A stretch of DNA of 64,000 bases from Nitrospira sp. CR1.1 (lineage in GTDB: Bacteria > Nitrospirota > Nitrospiria > Nitrospirales > Nitrospiraceae). Of the stretch, positions 26,574-35,277 are shown piece by piece. Made by a program: the position numbers and the translations under genes. Position 1 is the first letter of the stretch, and each line of letters begins with the position of its first letter. Below the pieces are notes generated by a model. It made no database searches, was not told where the DNA came from, and saw only the letters and a program-made list of their open reading frames with translations. The stretch spans positions 1 to 64,000 of the forward strand of contig WIAF01000003.1 of the NCBI GenBank assembly GCA_014055465.1. The letters run 5' to 3'.

Positions 26574-26717
26574 AGATCCTCTCAATGACATGGGCAGGTT
26601 TCGTCCATGAATGGCCACCAATCCCGCTCGCCTCTGTTCCCCCTTGAGTCACACTCGCGGAGAGGGTCAGTCGTTCCTGCTGCAAGGCGATAAGACCCGG
26701 AGGCTTGTCCTTTACGC

Positions 26718-29700
26718 ATGACTTCGGTGCTGCTGACGCTGCAACGTCTGGTCCCCTCAGCCGCCGGATTGGCCATCGGGTTCCCGGTCTTTGCCTTCCT
26801 TTGCTGGGCTTACAACCCTGCCTTGTTCTCCAACCTATTGCCCTCCACTGGAACGGTGAAGCCGATGACCATGGCAGCGGTCTTGTTTTGCGGGATATCG
26901 CTGTGGCTACAGGCCGACGAGCAGGCCGTGACGCGGACGAAGCGGCGTCTCGCACAGGGCTTCGCGGGCCTTGCCTGCCTCCTGGCGGCTCTCACGATGG
27001 TGGAATACCTGCTGTCCACCGATCTGGGTATCGATCTCTGGTTTACCACCATTCCTGATTGGGCCGTGGATTCCCATCCCGGCCGGATGGCTCCCGCCAC
27101 AGCCTTCGCGATCCTCATGTTGGGCCTGGCATTGTTCCGGATCGACTCGAACCACACCAACCACGAGAATGCCAGCCATTATCTGGCGCTCCTCGGTGGA
27201 ACCGTTGGCGCGATTGCGCTCGTCGGCTATCTCTACCGCGTGCAAACCCTCTACAAGGTCGGGACATCTAACACCATTTCCATTTTCAGCGCCGCCCTCC
27301 TACTCACGCTTGGTCTCGGTATTCTCAGCGCCCGCCCGAACCGAGGGTTCATGTCCACCCTGACAAGCGAACATCTCGGAGCCGTGATGTTGCGGCGCCT
27401 CCTCCCCTTCGCCATTGCCCTGCCGATTCTCGCCGGATGGATTCGTATCGCCGCTCAGCGGTCAGGCCGCTACGACTTCAATTTCGGAGTGGCGTTGGCG
27501 GTGGCTGGGGTCATGTTGATCATGCTGGCCTTTCTGTGGTTTCTCGCCGGCAACCTCAACCGCACCGACCGCCAAAAAAAACATATTCTGCAAATACTTC
27601 AACAACGCGAAGCCCGACATCGTCTGGCGCTGAAAGCCGGCCGCATGGGCACCTTCCACCAGGACCTTGACCGCCAGACATTGGTCTTTTCGCCCGAACT
27701 GGAGAGCATTTTCGGATTGCCCGCGATGACGTTCGGCAGCACCTTCGCCGCATTCCAGGACCTGGTTCATCCCGAGGACCGGATCCGCGTGCAGCAGACG
27801 ATCAACGGAGCCATCCAAGACCGCAGCGCATACGATGTGGAATGCCGCATCCTCCGCCAGGGCTCTCCCGGCGAGGCCTGGATCGCGATCACCGGACAGG
27901 TCCTTCCCGATTCCGCCGGCCATCCGCGGCAAATCACTGGCGTGATGTTTGATATCACGGAGCGCAAACAGTCCGACAGCGCCTTGAAAGAAAGCGAAGA
28001 GCGGTTCCGCCATCTTTTTGAACAGGCTTCAGACGGGATCGTCACGGCGGACATGAACGGGCAATACCTTGATGTAAACAGCCGCGCATGCCAGATGTTG
28101 GGGTATACGCGTGAGGAGCTGTTCGACTTACGGGTCACCGACCTCCTGGATCCGCATGACTCCCCACGCTTGAGAACGATCCAAAGAGAATTGATTCAGG
28201 GGCATCGGCATTCCGGAGAATGGAAATTACGCAGAAAAGACGGGGGAACCATTTCCGTCGAAATCAGCGCCAAATTGCAACCGGATCGGCGCTGGCATGC
28301 CATTGTGAGAGACATTACCGAACGCAAGCGGGCCGACGCGGGGTTGCGCGAAAGCGAAGCCTATTTTCGCATGTTGGCGGATGCCACTCCGGTGCTGGTC
28401 TGGAAGGCCGGAACGGATCGACTCTGTTCCTGGCTTAATCGATCCTGGTTGGAGTATACGGGACGCCGCCTTGATGATGAACTGGGGACCGGACGTACCG
28501 ATAGTGTTCATCCTGACGACCGGGCCGATTTCATCCGGATCTACACCACGCACTTCTCCCGACAGGAGCCATTCGAACTGGAATATCGGCTGCGTCGGCA
28601 GGACGGAACCTACGGATGGATCCTGGACCGCGGCGTCCCGCTGCTCAGCGCCGCCGGAGTGTTCAGCGGGTACCTTGGTGCGGCGCTCGACATCACGGAC
28701 CGGAAACTGGCCGAAGAACAACTGCAGAAGTGGACGGTGGAACTGGAACAGCGCGTGAACGAACGCACGCAAGCACTCGTACATTCCCAGGCGCGCCTCC
28801 GCGCCCTGGCGTCCGATCTCAGCGCCACGGAACAGCAGGAGCGTCGCCGGCTCGCCACGGAGCTGCACGATTACCTCGCGCAGTTGCTGGTCGTCGCCCG
28901 CATGAAACTCAGCCAGGCCAGACCGCAGGTGCGTGATCCAAAAACAGAACACCTGCTGGGCGAGGCGGATGAGATGCTGACCCAATCGCTCAACTATACG
29001 CGATTTCTTGTGGCCGAACTGAGTCCGCAGGTTCTGTATCAATTCGGCCTGCCTGCCGCACTCAAATGGCTCGCCGGGCAAATGAAATCGCACGGACTGT
29101 CCGTCGCGACCCATTGTGAGGTGGACCAGCTTCCGCTCGCTGAAGAAAGCGCCGTGATTTTGTACCAGAGTGTCCGGGAACTCTTGTTCAATGTGGCGAA
29201 ACACGCAGGCACTGACCAAGCGATGATCACACTCGCTCTGGGTTCGGGCAATCAGGTGATCATTACCGTGTCCGATAAAGGATCCGGCTTTAATCCGGCC
29301 ATTCTGCAGGACACCGACCGGCAGCATCCGGGACGATTCGGGCTCTTTAACGTTCAGGAACGCATCGAAGCGGTCGGCGGCTGCCTCAGCCTGACATCTG
29401 CAGTCGGATCAGGAACCGCCGTTACACTCAGCGCACCTCTCAATCCTCCTTCAGACTCGACTTCCGAATCGAGCATGGCCCTGCCCGAGCCTGTGCCCGA
29501 TACGCCACATCCTCCTTCGCATCGATTGCGGATCCTTCTGGTCGACGACCATGCGATGGTGCGTCAGGGATTGCGGAGTGTCTTGGAGAGTTACACTGAT
29601 CTCGAGGTCGTCGGAGAAGCGGGCGACGGGGATGCGGCGATTAGTATTGCCGCCGCGTTAAAACCGGATGTCGTGGTGATGGACATCAACATGCCGAAAA

Positions 29701-29894
29701 TCGACGGCATCGAAGCCACCCGCCATATCCTCAGCGAGCATCCGGATGTCGTGGTGATCGGCCTCTCGGTTCAGAACGAGCGGCATATCGAGGACGCCAT
29801 GCTCAAGGCCGGGGCCGCAGTCTTTGTCACCAAAGAATGCGCCGCCGGCCAGCTCTACGAAGCCATTGTCAGCACTGTGCGAACCAGGAAGTAA
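26718..29894 (+). CDS. Membrane-bound multi-PAS HisKA_3 hybrid histidine kinase (kinase 2)
   Basis: A 1058-residue protein. Residues 1-290 hold seven or eight hydrophobic helices, a MASE-like integral membrane sensor. Three PAS/PAC units follow (FGLPAMTFGSTFAAFQDLVH; FEQASDGIVTADMNGQYLDV; DATPVLVWKAG). HisKA_3 (ATELHDYLAQLLVVARMKLS), HATPase_c (LLFNVAKHAG, DKGSGF) and a C-terminal receiver (DDHAMVRQGLRSVLE, acceptor Asp in VVVMDINMP) complete it. The region from the kinase core to the end closely resembles kinase 1, so the pair arose by tandem duplication with a new sensor. No DNA-binding domain. GGAGG lies upstream of the ATG at a rather long distance. Confidence 0.88.
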   Translation: MTSVLLTLQRLVPSAAGLAIGFPVFAFLCWAYNPALFSNLLPSTGTVKPMTMAAVLFCGISLWLQADEQAVTRTKRRLAQGFAGLACLLAALTMVEYLLSTDLGIDLWFTTIPDWAVDSHPGRMAPATAFAILMLGLALFRIDSNHTNHENASHYLALLGGTVGAIALVGYLYRVQTLYKVGTSNTISIFSAALLLTLGLGILSARPNRGFMSTLTSEHLGAVMLRRLLPFAIALPILAGWIRIAAQRSGRYDFNFGVALAVAGVMLIMLAFLWFLAGNLNRTDRQKKHILQILQQREARHRLALKAGRMGTFHQDLDRQTLVFSPELESIFGLPAMTFGSTFAAFQDLVHPEDRIRVQQTINGAIQDRSAYDVECRILRQGSPGEAWIAITGQVLPDSAGHPRQITGVMFDITERKQSDSALKESEERFRHLFEQASDGIVTADMNGQYLDVNSRACQMLGYTREELFDLRVTDLLDPHDSPRLRTIQRELIQGHRHSGEWKLRRKDGGTISVEISAKLQPDRRWHAIVRDITERKRADAGLRESEAYFRMLADATPVLVWKAGTDRLCSWLNRSWLEYTGRRLDDELGTGRTDSVHPDDRADFIRIYTTHFSRQEPFELEYRLRRQDGTYGWILDRGVPLLSAAGVFSGYLGAALDITDRKLAEEQLQKWTVELEQRVNERTQALVHSQARLRALASDLSATEQQERRRLATELHDYLAQLLVVARMKLSQARPQVRDPKTEHLLGEADEMLTQSLNYTRFLVAELSPQVLYQFGLPAALKWLAGQMKSHGLSVATHCEVDQLPLAEESAVILYQSVRELLFNVAKHAGTDQAMITLALGSGNQVIITVSDKGSGFNPAILQDTDRQHPGRFGLFNVQERIEAVGGCLSLTSAVGSGTAVTLSAPLNPPSDSTSESSMALPEPVPDTPHPPSHRLRILLVDDHAMVRQGLRSVLESYTDLEVVGEAGDGDAAISIAAALKPDVVVMDINMPKIDGIEATRHILSEHPDVVVIGLSVQNERHIEDAMLKAGAAVFVTKECAAGQLYEAIVSTVRTRK

Positions 29895-29907
29895 CAGTCC
29901 TCGCCCT

Positions 29908-30075
29908 TCATACCGCCGGTGGCCGTCGGCCCATCACCATGCCAATCACCGCCAGGATCACAAATATCACAAAGAGCACATAGGCGATGTGCGTGGCAGT
30001 CCCCGCCACCCCTGTGACTCCGAGTACGCCTGCGATCAGCCCAATGACCAAAAATGTCACCGCCCAGCTCAACAT
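29908..30075 (-). CDS. DUF1328 (YtjA-like) small membrane protein
   Basis: A 55-residue protein: MLSWAVTFLVIGLIAGVLGV, a Gly/Ala turn, a second helix (AYVLFVIFVILAVIGMVMG) and a short basic tail. This is the DUF1328/YtjA family of two-helix inner-membrane proteins induced by stress in enterobacteria. GAGGTG precedes the ATG. Convergent with kinase 2; the stops are 14 nt apart. Confidence 0.85.
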   Translation of the reverse strand: MLSWAVTFLVIGLIAGVLGVTGVAGTATHIAYVLFVIFVILAVIGMVMGRRPPAV

Positions 30076-30113
30076 GATGGCACCTCATCCTTCCTATAGG
30101 TAAAGACACTCGC

Positions 30114-30299
30114 TCATCTGTCAGAAGCCCCCTTCGAATGGTACGTGTGCTGCGTACCACATGCTCTATGCCCGCAGGAACAACTCCCGGTCGGCGCCGC
30201 CGCATTACGACAGGCATCGGAACAAAACTCGCGGCCTTTTTCGGCTTCACACGCACATGAAGGATGCGCGCAGGATTTTTTTCGTATTGCCTCCGACAT
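30114..30299 (-). CDS. Metallothionein-like small protein
   Basis: A 61-residue protein with nine Cys and several His: CAHPSCACEAEKGREFCSDAC then CSCGHRACGTQH. The C-x-H-P-x-C-x-C...F/Y-C-S-x-x-C arrangement is that of bacterial metallothioneins (SmtA/BmtA), which sequester Zn, Cd or Cu in the cytosol. GAAAGGATGAAG precedes the chosen ATG; the frame extends 18 codons further up. It precedes DUF1328 on the same strand. Confidence 0.8.
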   Translation of the reverse strand: MSEAIRKKSCAHPSCACEAEKGREFCSDACRNAAAPTGSCSCGHRACGTQHTYHSKGASDR

Positions 30300-30562
30300 C
30301 GCTTCATCCTTTCCGGCGGCAGGCGCCGCCTCTTCTGCATGAGCTAGAAGCAACGGTGACTACCCATGCCGATCCACTCCACACGATGGGTGAACTATTG
30401 ACCGTCGGGACTGGGACCGGTGTAAAAATCCCTCAATACCTGCGGCTCTCTCTCGTCGATCCAGGCTTTTTCTACCTGTAGCGGGGCCAGAACCGACTGC
30501 CTCACCGATTAATTTGGTTCTCGCGTGATTCTGAACGTCCTCACAGCCTGGTCCATTTCAGC

Positions 30563-31162
30563 CTAGAAATGGAAGTTGATGCCAACCGTGACCATGTGGC
30601 CGTTATCCTGAAATTTTTTGTCGACGATGTTCTGGTCCCGGGACTCAATTTTTTCCAGCCAGATGTACCGGTAGGTGCTGTCAATGGAGACATGTTTGTT
30701 GAAGAAAAATTGGAGGCCGCCGCCCGCATGAGCACCAAACCGGTTTTGGGTGTCATCGAAACCGCCCGGCCCCTTGACGGTCGTGTAGTACCAACCACCG
30801 CCACCTAATAAAAACGGCGCCAGTCTGGTCGTCCCGAGCGGATAAATCAGAGCCGAAACCTGGACGGGGTATGTATGGACGCGGGTATCACCGATGTCGT
30901 TCCGGCGGTAGTCTACGGATCCCTCAAAGGCCAGGTAGCGCGAAGGATGCAGGCGTACTTGTCCCCCCCCGAACCATCGACTTGAACCATCTTTGGGATC
31001 GCTATAGGTAGCGCGACCACCGATCGATAACAGACCAATGTCTACCTGCTCGAAGAGCCCCTTATCTTCCGCCGCCGTAGCCTGGAACGGCGCAACCATT
31101 CCACCGACCATAAGCAAAGACGCACATAGGCATAACGCTCCCCATAGGACCCGTCGTTTCAT
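30563..31162 (-). CDS. Outer-membrane beta-barrel protein (OmpA/porin-like)
   Basis: A 199-residue protein with a signal peptide (about residues 1-30, cleaved near TAAA). Eight amphipathic beta strands follow, including GGRATYSDP, YLAFEGSVDYRRNDI, FLLGGGGWYYTTV, FGAHAGGGLQFFFN, VSIDSTYRYIWL, and the terminal HMVTVGINFHF with a C-terminal Phe typical of BAM substrates. It resembles small OmpA/OmpW-like barrels. Function unknown. No CTAG element is seen upstream. Confidence 0.85.
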   Translation of the reverse strand: MKRRVLWGALCLCASLLMVGGMVAPFQATAAEDKGLFEQVDIGLLSIGGRATYSDPKDGSSRWFGGGQVRLHPSRYLAFEGSVDYRRNDIGDTRVHTYPVQVSALIYPLGTTRLAPFLLGGGGWYYTTVKGPGGFDDTQNRFGAHAGGGLQFFFNKHVSIDSTYRYIWLEKIESRDQNIVDKKFQDNGHMVTVGINFHF

Positions 31163-31291
31163 TGTCCATCTCCTCCGTGAGTGTAGAACTGTGGCATCGT
31201 GCTCAATCGGCTAAGAGTCATTCACCATTTTTCCATCACATACATGACAGGGGCGTGCCGCCGCTTCCTCGGGCCGGGACGCCGCCACCCC

Positions 31292-31570
31292 TTAGCGATC
31301 GACCTTCGCCTGACCGCTCTGCGCATCGACATAGACCTTCTGGGTCTTATTGTTCGAGTCGATGATTTCGACTTCATAGACGGTACGTCCGTCTTCCTTG
31401 CCGATCTCGGCCTCAACGGCTCTCCCCGGCACCGCTTTCAGAGCATGCCTGACGGCATCTTCCAGGGTGACCGTCGCTGTGGCCGCCAACTCTTTATTTG
31501 TTTCGAAAAGTGCCCACGCCGGACTTGCGATAACTCCGGATAACAGGGCGATCGCGATTAGCTTCTTCAT
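31292..31570 (-). CDS. Secreted PepSY-domain protein
   Basis: A 92-residue protein: signal peptide (MKKLIAIALLSGVIASPAWA) and one PepSY module (VTLEDAVRHALKAVPGRAVE, then VYEVEIIDSNNKTQKVYVDAQSG). PepSY domains are small periplasmic folds often thought to inhibit proteases or sense envelope conditions. GAAGGAG precedes the ATG at 31570. Confidence 0.88.
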   Translation of the reverse strand: MKKLIAIALLSGVIASPAWALFETNKELAATATVTLEDAVRHALKAVPGRAVEAEIGKEDGRTVYEVEIIDSNNKTQKVYVDAQSGQAKVDR

Positions 31571-31623
31571 ACCAAGTGCTCCTTCTGTGACATGGTGAGG
31601 ATGTCTGCGTTCAAGGAGTATTT

Positions 31624-31869
31624 TCACCGCGGGGGCCGCGCCTCTCGTGGCTGAGTCCCCGGCTGCGCCTGTCCCTGCTTCGTATGCCAATCATCGGCCC
31701 AGCGCATCACTTCCTCTTTTTTGTTGCCATATCGCTCTTGAATGCGCCCGACAAATTTGTCGTAATCGCCCTCGATCTGAGTGAGATCATCATCCGTGAG
31801 TTTTCCCCACTGCTTCTTGACCTCTCCCTTGAACTGCACCCATTTCCCTTTAAATTGATCTGAATTCAT
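31624..31869 (-). CDS. CsbD family stress protein
   Basis: An 81-residue protein beginning MNSDQFKGKWVQFKGEVKKQ and continuing WGKLTDDDLTQIEGDYDKFVG, the canonical CsbD sequence. CsbD is a sigma-B general stress marker in Bacillus; the biochemical role is unknown. Its start overlaps the stop of the preceding small frame (ATGA) and GGGAGG precedes it. Expression is probably from P10. Confidence 0.93.
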   Translation of the reverse strand: MNSDQFKGKWVQFKGEVKKQWGKLTDDDLTQIEGDYDKFVGRIQERYGNKKEEVMRWADDWHTKQGQAQPGTQPREARPPR

Positions 31870-32075
31870 TGCGATCCTCCCTGTTGATGTGTCCTCGCCG
31901 CAGAAGGTATAGCGCCTCCGCGACTCCGTTGCCGGGCGGCGTCTCTCAACACCCGCTGGAACGGCGATCGAAACGCAAGACCGTTCTTTCCACCCCGGTA
32001 CAACACGACTGTGCTTCCGTCAGCGCTTTCCCTGACTATCACGACGACCTTGGCTTTGACTCCGGAGTGTTTCAT
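31866..32075 (-). CDS. Hypothetical small protein translationally coupled to CsbD
   Basis: A 69-residue basic protein (MKHSGVKAKVVVIVRESADG...). The start at 32075 has AAGGCGCAG upstream. An in-frame ATG at 32099 sits at the expected transcription start of P10 and is less likely. The stop overlaps the CsbD ATG as ATGA, which supports real translation. No family recognised. Confidence 0.45.
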   Translation of the reverse strand: MKHSGVKAKVVVIVRESADGSTVVLYRGGKNGLAFRSPFQRVLRDAARQRSRGGAIPSAARTHQQGGSQ

Positions 32076-32103
32076 CTGCGCCTTGCGATAGTTGTCCATA
32101 GCT

Positions 32104-32170
32104 CTTATATCCCCGAACAGACAAACGGAAGGCTGGACATACCCCTAGTTTTAAAAGGGACGATCCCTAG
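32104..32170 (-). promoter_or_regulatory. Double CTAG-palindrome promoter P10 (csbD operon)
   Basis: On the minus strand: CTAGG-GATCGT-CCCTT (32170-32155), then CTAGG-GGTATG-TCCAG (32148-32133), centres 22 bp apart (two turns). After exactly 23 nt comes TATAAG (32109-32104). Confidence 0.6.
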
Positions 32171-32776
32171 AACATTTTTATCTACGTAATAGTTCTCGCC
32201 TTGATCAGAGGGTATGATATTTGGCCGGAGTGACGACATGACCGCGGAGCGCACGAGAAGAGGGTCGCGGAAAGGAGTGATTGAAGCCTCTTTATGACTC
32301 TAGCCCGGCGTAGAAACGACCAGGGATGGCCTCGGATCGCGCTGAGGTCGTGTAGGGTGCCCCTGTCCTACGCGTCGAAATGTTCCGGCACATCCGGATG
32401 GCGCGCCGTGAAACCGTTACCAAGCACTTCCCATCTCATAGGATCAACCAACAGTTTGGCAGGAATGAACAGGTGAAAGGCCGCAGGCTCTTACAGCCTT
32501 TTTATGCGGGATTCATACTGGAGGCGGGGGCACCCCGCCGGCAGGCAGACATGCCGGGTTTGATTGGTCCGTTTCTCTAGCCGAATCCGCCGGGATTCCT
32601 GTGAAGCGTCCGGTCCATCAGAAGGCATCGTTCTACCAACGTGGCATTTTCAGAGGACCGGGCGGAATCCACCCCTTGCCCATCCCACATGGCTCCCGGC
32701 GGACAGGGACGGCCCGGCCATACCTTCATATCATCTTTCATCTCCAAGGATTGTGGATCGCCTCGTCATCGCGACA
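32171..32776. other. Intergenic stretch, nothing recognised
   Basis: About 600 bases. Several overlapping open frames exist without binding sites or recognisable motifs. A short AGGCT-CTTAC-AGCCT stem with a T run near 32489-32508 could be a weak terminator. Confidence 0.4.
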
Positions 32777-33316
32777 TTACTTCAAGAGACTGACCAAATC
32801 CTCGGCATGTTCCTCTTCCTTCATCAGGATAGTTTCGAGCAGCCGCCTGGTGGTAGGATCATCGCTGCCGACGAAGGCGATCATGTCGCGATAACTCTCG
32901 ATCGCAATCCGCTCCGCGATGAGATCTTCTTTGATCATCTCTTCGAGGTCATCGCCCTCCGCATATTCCGAGTGGCTGCGCGACGACAAGCCGTCTGGAG
33001 AAAGATTCGGTTCCCCGCCTAGCTGGACGATTCGCTCCGCGAGTTCATCCGCATGAGCCTGTTCCTCGACGGCATGAGCAAGGAATTCAGCTTTGACGCT
33101 TTCCGCATTCATGCCCTCCGCCATAAAATAATGCCGCCTGTACCGCAGCACACAAACAATTTCCGTCGCCAGCGCTTCATTCAACAATTTGATGACCGTC
33201 TCGCGATCCGCTTTGTAATCAAACGTCAAGGCTCCGTCTTCGATATGCTGGCGGGCACGTTTCCTAATGGTCTTCACATCCTTGATGATGGATGCTTTTG
33301 GCTTTCCTGTTTTCAT
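32777..33316 (-). CDS. Ferritin-like protein (bacterioferritin/Dps-like superfamily)
   Basis: A 179-residue four-helix bundle protein. Diiron-type ligand motifs are visible: NEALATEIVCVLRYRRHYF (Glu), HAVEEQAHADELAERI (E-x-x-H), KEDLIAERIAIESYRDM (Glu) and KEEEHAEDLVSLL (E-x-x-H). It matches bacterioferritin-like/DPS-like proteins used for iron storage and peroxide protection. AAAGGAGG precedes ATG 33316. A basic N-terminal extension of about 30 residues is unusual for bacterioferritin and could contact DNA or other subunits. Confidence 0.88.
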   Translation of the reverse strand: MKTGKPKASIIKDVKTIRKRARQHIEDGALTFDYKADRETVIKLLNEALATEIVCVLRYRRHYFMAEGMNAESVKAEFLAHAVEEQAHADELAERIVQLGGEPNLSPDGLSSRSHSEYAEGDDLEEMIKEDLIAERIAIESYRDMIAFVGSDDPTTRRLLETILMKEEEHAEDLVSLLK

Positions 33317-33436
33317 ATCGCCTCCTTTCACAACTCAACGCACGTGAGAGCACAATCCTGTGGCAGTTCAGCGCAAGAAGTCTACGCGTACGTGGGCCAG
33401 GCCGATTCGAGTCCCAATTCCGTCATCGGACTTCGG

Positions 33437-33559
33437 TCATTCCTCCTCCGCGTGACCATTCGCGCCTGCCTCCCGGATATCGTCACGCAGGCAGCGATCG
33501 AAAGAATCCATACCAAATTTCTACCGAGGTGCTCGGCGTACCACGAAAAATGGTGTCAT
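33437..33559 (-). pseudogene. Small ORF with one internal amber codon downstream of P11
   Basis: GAGGAGG lies five bases before ATG 33559. Twelve codons (MTPFFVVRRAPR) run to a TAG at 33523-33521, after which the same frame continues KFGMDSFDRCLRDDIREAG to TGA at 33437. Replacing the single TAG (one base from CAG) gives a 40-residue protein. It may be a decayed small gene or a short leader peptide. The P11 palindrome ends 65 nt upstream, the spacing seen before real genes. Between this and 33317 nothing else is seen. Confidence 0.3.
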
Positions 33560-33623
33560 CGCGACCTCCTCTCTCCGCGTCAAACTTTGCGCTCACAGTA
33601 AAAGAATAGGACAGAGAGACGTA

Positions 33624-33639
33624 CTAGGCACATCCCTGG
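33624..33639. promoter_or_regulatory. CTAG-palindrome element P11
   Basis: CTAGG-CACATC-CCTGG. On the minus strand only a weak hexamer (TTTACT, 21 nt downstream) is seen, so promoter function is uncertain. It faces the small amber-interrupted frame and, 300 nt further, the ferritin-like gene. From 33640 to 33846 nothing is recognised. Confidence 0.4.
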
Positions 33640-33846
33640 GGACCATGGGGGTTTCACCCGGACGAGGCGCCGTAAGGGTCTCTGAGGAGGACAGGACTGT
33701 AGATCGGCAAGACACCGGAATCCTGATTGATTCCGGATTCCCAATGCAGATGTGCCTGCGGCCGCATTGGCCCCGCTTCAGCAATAGCACGAAGACTCAT
33801 CACTTTTCCCCCGCACGCTCGTCATCCGCCCGGCCTCTAGCGCTCG

Positions 33847-34143
33847 TTAGACCGTTTGCGGACGATCCTCATGCACCGTGATCAGTAGCCGTCCATAGTG
33901 AACGGGCTTGTCAGGGTCTCTTGTGTAATGGCTTTTATCCTCTCCGATCGAAATCAGGCTTAGCGGAAGCGTGAGATGTTGCCTGTAATGCGGGAAGGCC
34001 GTTTCAAGCAACATGGTCACGGTTTGACCATCGCACTCGATGACCTCCGCATTGAGATCATGTTCATCCTGAAAATCTACGGTCACCCGCTCTTCAGGAT
34101 TGATCCATTGTCGAATGCTTGCCGCCTTTTCCAGAGATTCCAT
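33847..34143 (-). CDS. Hypothetical protein (98 residues)
   Basis: An acidic protein starting MESLEKAASIRQWINPEERV and containing VTMLLETAFPHYRQHLTLPL and VHYGRLLITVHEDRPQTV. The mix of short strands suggests a small beta-barrel, but no family is recognised. GGAGG seven bases before ATG 34143 supports this start. The frame is open upstream into the Pro-rich region described next, so a longer fused product cannot be excluded. It lies downstream of sodB on the same strand. Confidence 0.55.
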   Translation of the reverse strand: MESLEKAASIRQWINPEERVTVDFQDEHDLNAEVIECDGQTVTMLLETAFPHYRQHLTLPLSLISIGEDKSHYTRDPDKPVHYGRLLITVHEDRPQTV

Positions 34144-34477
34144 ACGCTGCCTCCATGTCGTGGCTTGCCGACGATCGTCTCCTGCGATCGTCTTTCGCCA
34201 TCGACAACGCTGTTCTCCCATGAACTCCGGGGCTCGCCCACTGGCACTTTCTCTAGGTCCCCCCCCGTGCCGCATTTCCATCCGGACATGCCATCCATAG
34301 GCCTTCCCAGGCGCCAGTTGCGGTACAGGAGGGTCAACCGGTTGTGGCGGAACGGGTGGAGGAAAAGGATCCGGCGGAAATGGACCCGGGCCGGGATCCT
34401 GATTAGGATTCGGCTCCTGGAGCGAAGTGGGATCGGGTCGATTCGCAGAGAAACGGCTCTGAAAAAAAGATGTTCAT
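34144..34477 (-). pseudogene. Proline-rich ORF displaced by a T7 homopolymer
   Basis: AAGGAAAGG precedes ATG 34477 (MNIFF), which lies 15 nt after the sodB stop, but the frame ends after 24 codons. A seven-T run (34468-34462) follows the third codon. With one T fewer the frame continues QSRFSANRPDPTSLQEPNPN, then DPGPGPFPPDPFPPPVPPQP and on in frame with the 98-residue protein. The Pro-rich stretch is clearly coding-like yet has no start of its own. Explanations: slippage on the run, a recent mutation, or an assembly error. Confidence 0.45.
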
Positions 34478-34491
34478 ACAGCGCCTTTCCT

Positions 34492-35127
34492 TCAGCGTGA
34501 AATGGAAATGGATGACAAGCCCGCTTGAAGCCTCTCTTCGACCATGTTCCATCCGATGTTGCTGAAAAACGATTCGATATACTGTTTGCGCTCGCCGGGT
34601 TGATAGTCCAGAAGGTAGGCGTGTTCCCATACGTCCATGACGAGAATGGGCAAAAAACCCGCCACGTTTCCCTGTTCATGCAACGACACCCAATGGTTGG
34701 AGACAAGCCCCCTCGCGGGGTCCACATTACAGACCGCCCATCCCACCCCGCGCATCATTCCCACACTGCAGAAGTCCGCCTTCCAGCGCTCGTAGCCGCC
34801 GAACGTGCGCTCCACTGCTCTATTGAAGGCCGAGCCCTCCGGGGGCCGCTTTGCTCCTCCCCGACGAAGATTCCCAAAATAATATTCATGCAGCACCATT
34901 CCGTTGAATTCAAATCCCAGCCTGCGCGTCAGATCGGAATAGGCCGGCACTTGTTCGTGATCGAGGTCCCCGCGCGCCATGAGCTCGGACAATTGATCGC
35001 GCAGTTCGTTGGCCGCTTTGACATAACCCTCATAGAGACCGAAGTGGACTCGGAGCGTTTCATCTGAGATACCGGACAAACCGAACAGATCATAACTCCT
35101 GGCTCGATACGGTTGAGTCGCGGCCAT
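34492..35127 (-). CDS. Iron/manganese superoxide dismutase
   Basis: A 211-residue SOD of the Fe/Mn family converting superoxide to peroxide and oxygen. Ligands: His in RVHFGLYEGYV, His in LHEYYFGNL, and Asp/His in VMDVWEHAYLLDYQPGERKQYIESFFSNIGW. The sequence diverges from E. coli SodB (single His in place of HHGKHH; E-Y-Y-F), resembling the distinct Fe/Mn-SOD clade of several environmental phyla. No signal peptide, so cytoplasmic. AGGAAAGGG precedes ATG 35127; the frame extends upstream through promoter P12a. Downstream come the Pro-rich and 98-residue frames. Confidence 0.88.
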   Translation of the reverse strand: MAATQPYRARSYDLFGLSGISDETLRVHFGLYEGYVKAANELRDQLSELMARGDLDHEQVPAYSDLTRRLGFEFNGMVLHEYYFGNLRRGGAKRPPEGSAFNRAVERTFGGYERWKADFCSVGMMRGVGWAVCNVDPARGLVSNHWVSLHEQGNVAGFLPILVMDVWEHAYLLDYQPGERKQYIESFFSNIGWNMVEERLQAGLSSISISR

Positions 35128-35171
35128 AACCGGTCCCTTTCCTGAAAAAATTACGCCAATGATCTCAATCA

Positions 35172-35216
35172 ACCTTACCCCCGCACGGGAAGCGTCCCAA
35201 CTAGGTGTTACCCTGG
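35172..35216 (-). promoter_or_regulatory. CTAG-palindrome promoter P12a (sodB)
   Basis: Minus strand CCAGG-GTAACA-CCTAG (35216-35201), 23 nt, TAAGGT (35177-35172). Start of sodB at 35127. It is back to back with P12b. Confidence 0.6.
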
Positions 35217-35232
35217 AAAGGCTCACTCTTGG

Positions 35233-35277
35233 CAGGGGAGGTTCCTAGGCGTACTTCTTCTGTGATTTCTGTAAGAC
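35233..35277 (+). promoter_or_regulatory. CTAG-type promoter P12b (LuxR-type response regulator)
   Basis: CAGGG-GAGGTT-CCTAG (35233-35248) with a degenerate left arm, exactly 23 nt, TAAGAC (35272-35277). The regulator gene starts at 35414, so it may control its own synthesis. Confidence 0.5.

Noticed and set aside
32564-33022. Plus-strand frames opposite the ferritin-like gene
   Set aside because: They are antisense shadows of a clear coding gene on the minus strand.
34253-34268. CTAGG-TCCCCC-CCCGT upstream of the 98-residue gene
   Set aside because: The right half matches poorly and no -10 hexamer was found at 22-24 nt.
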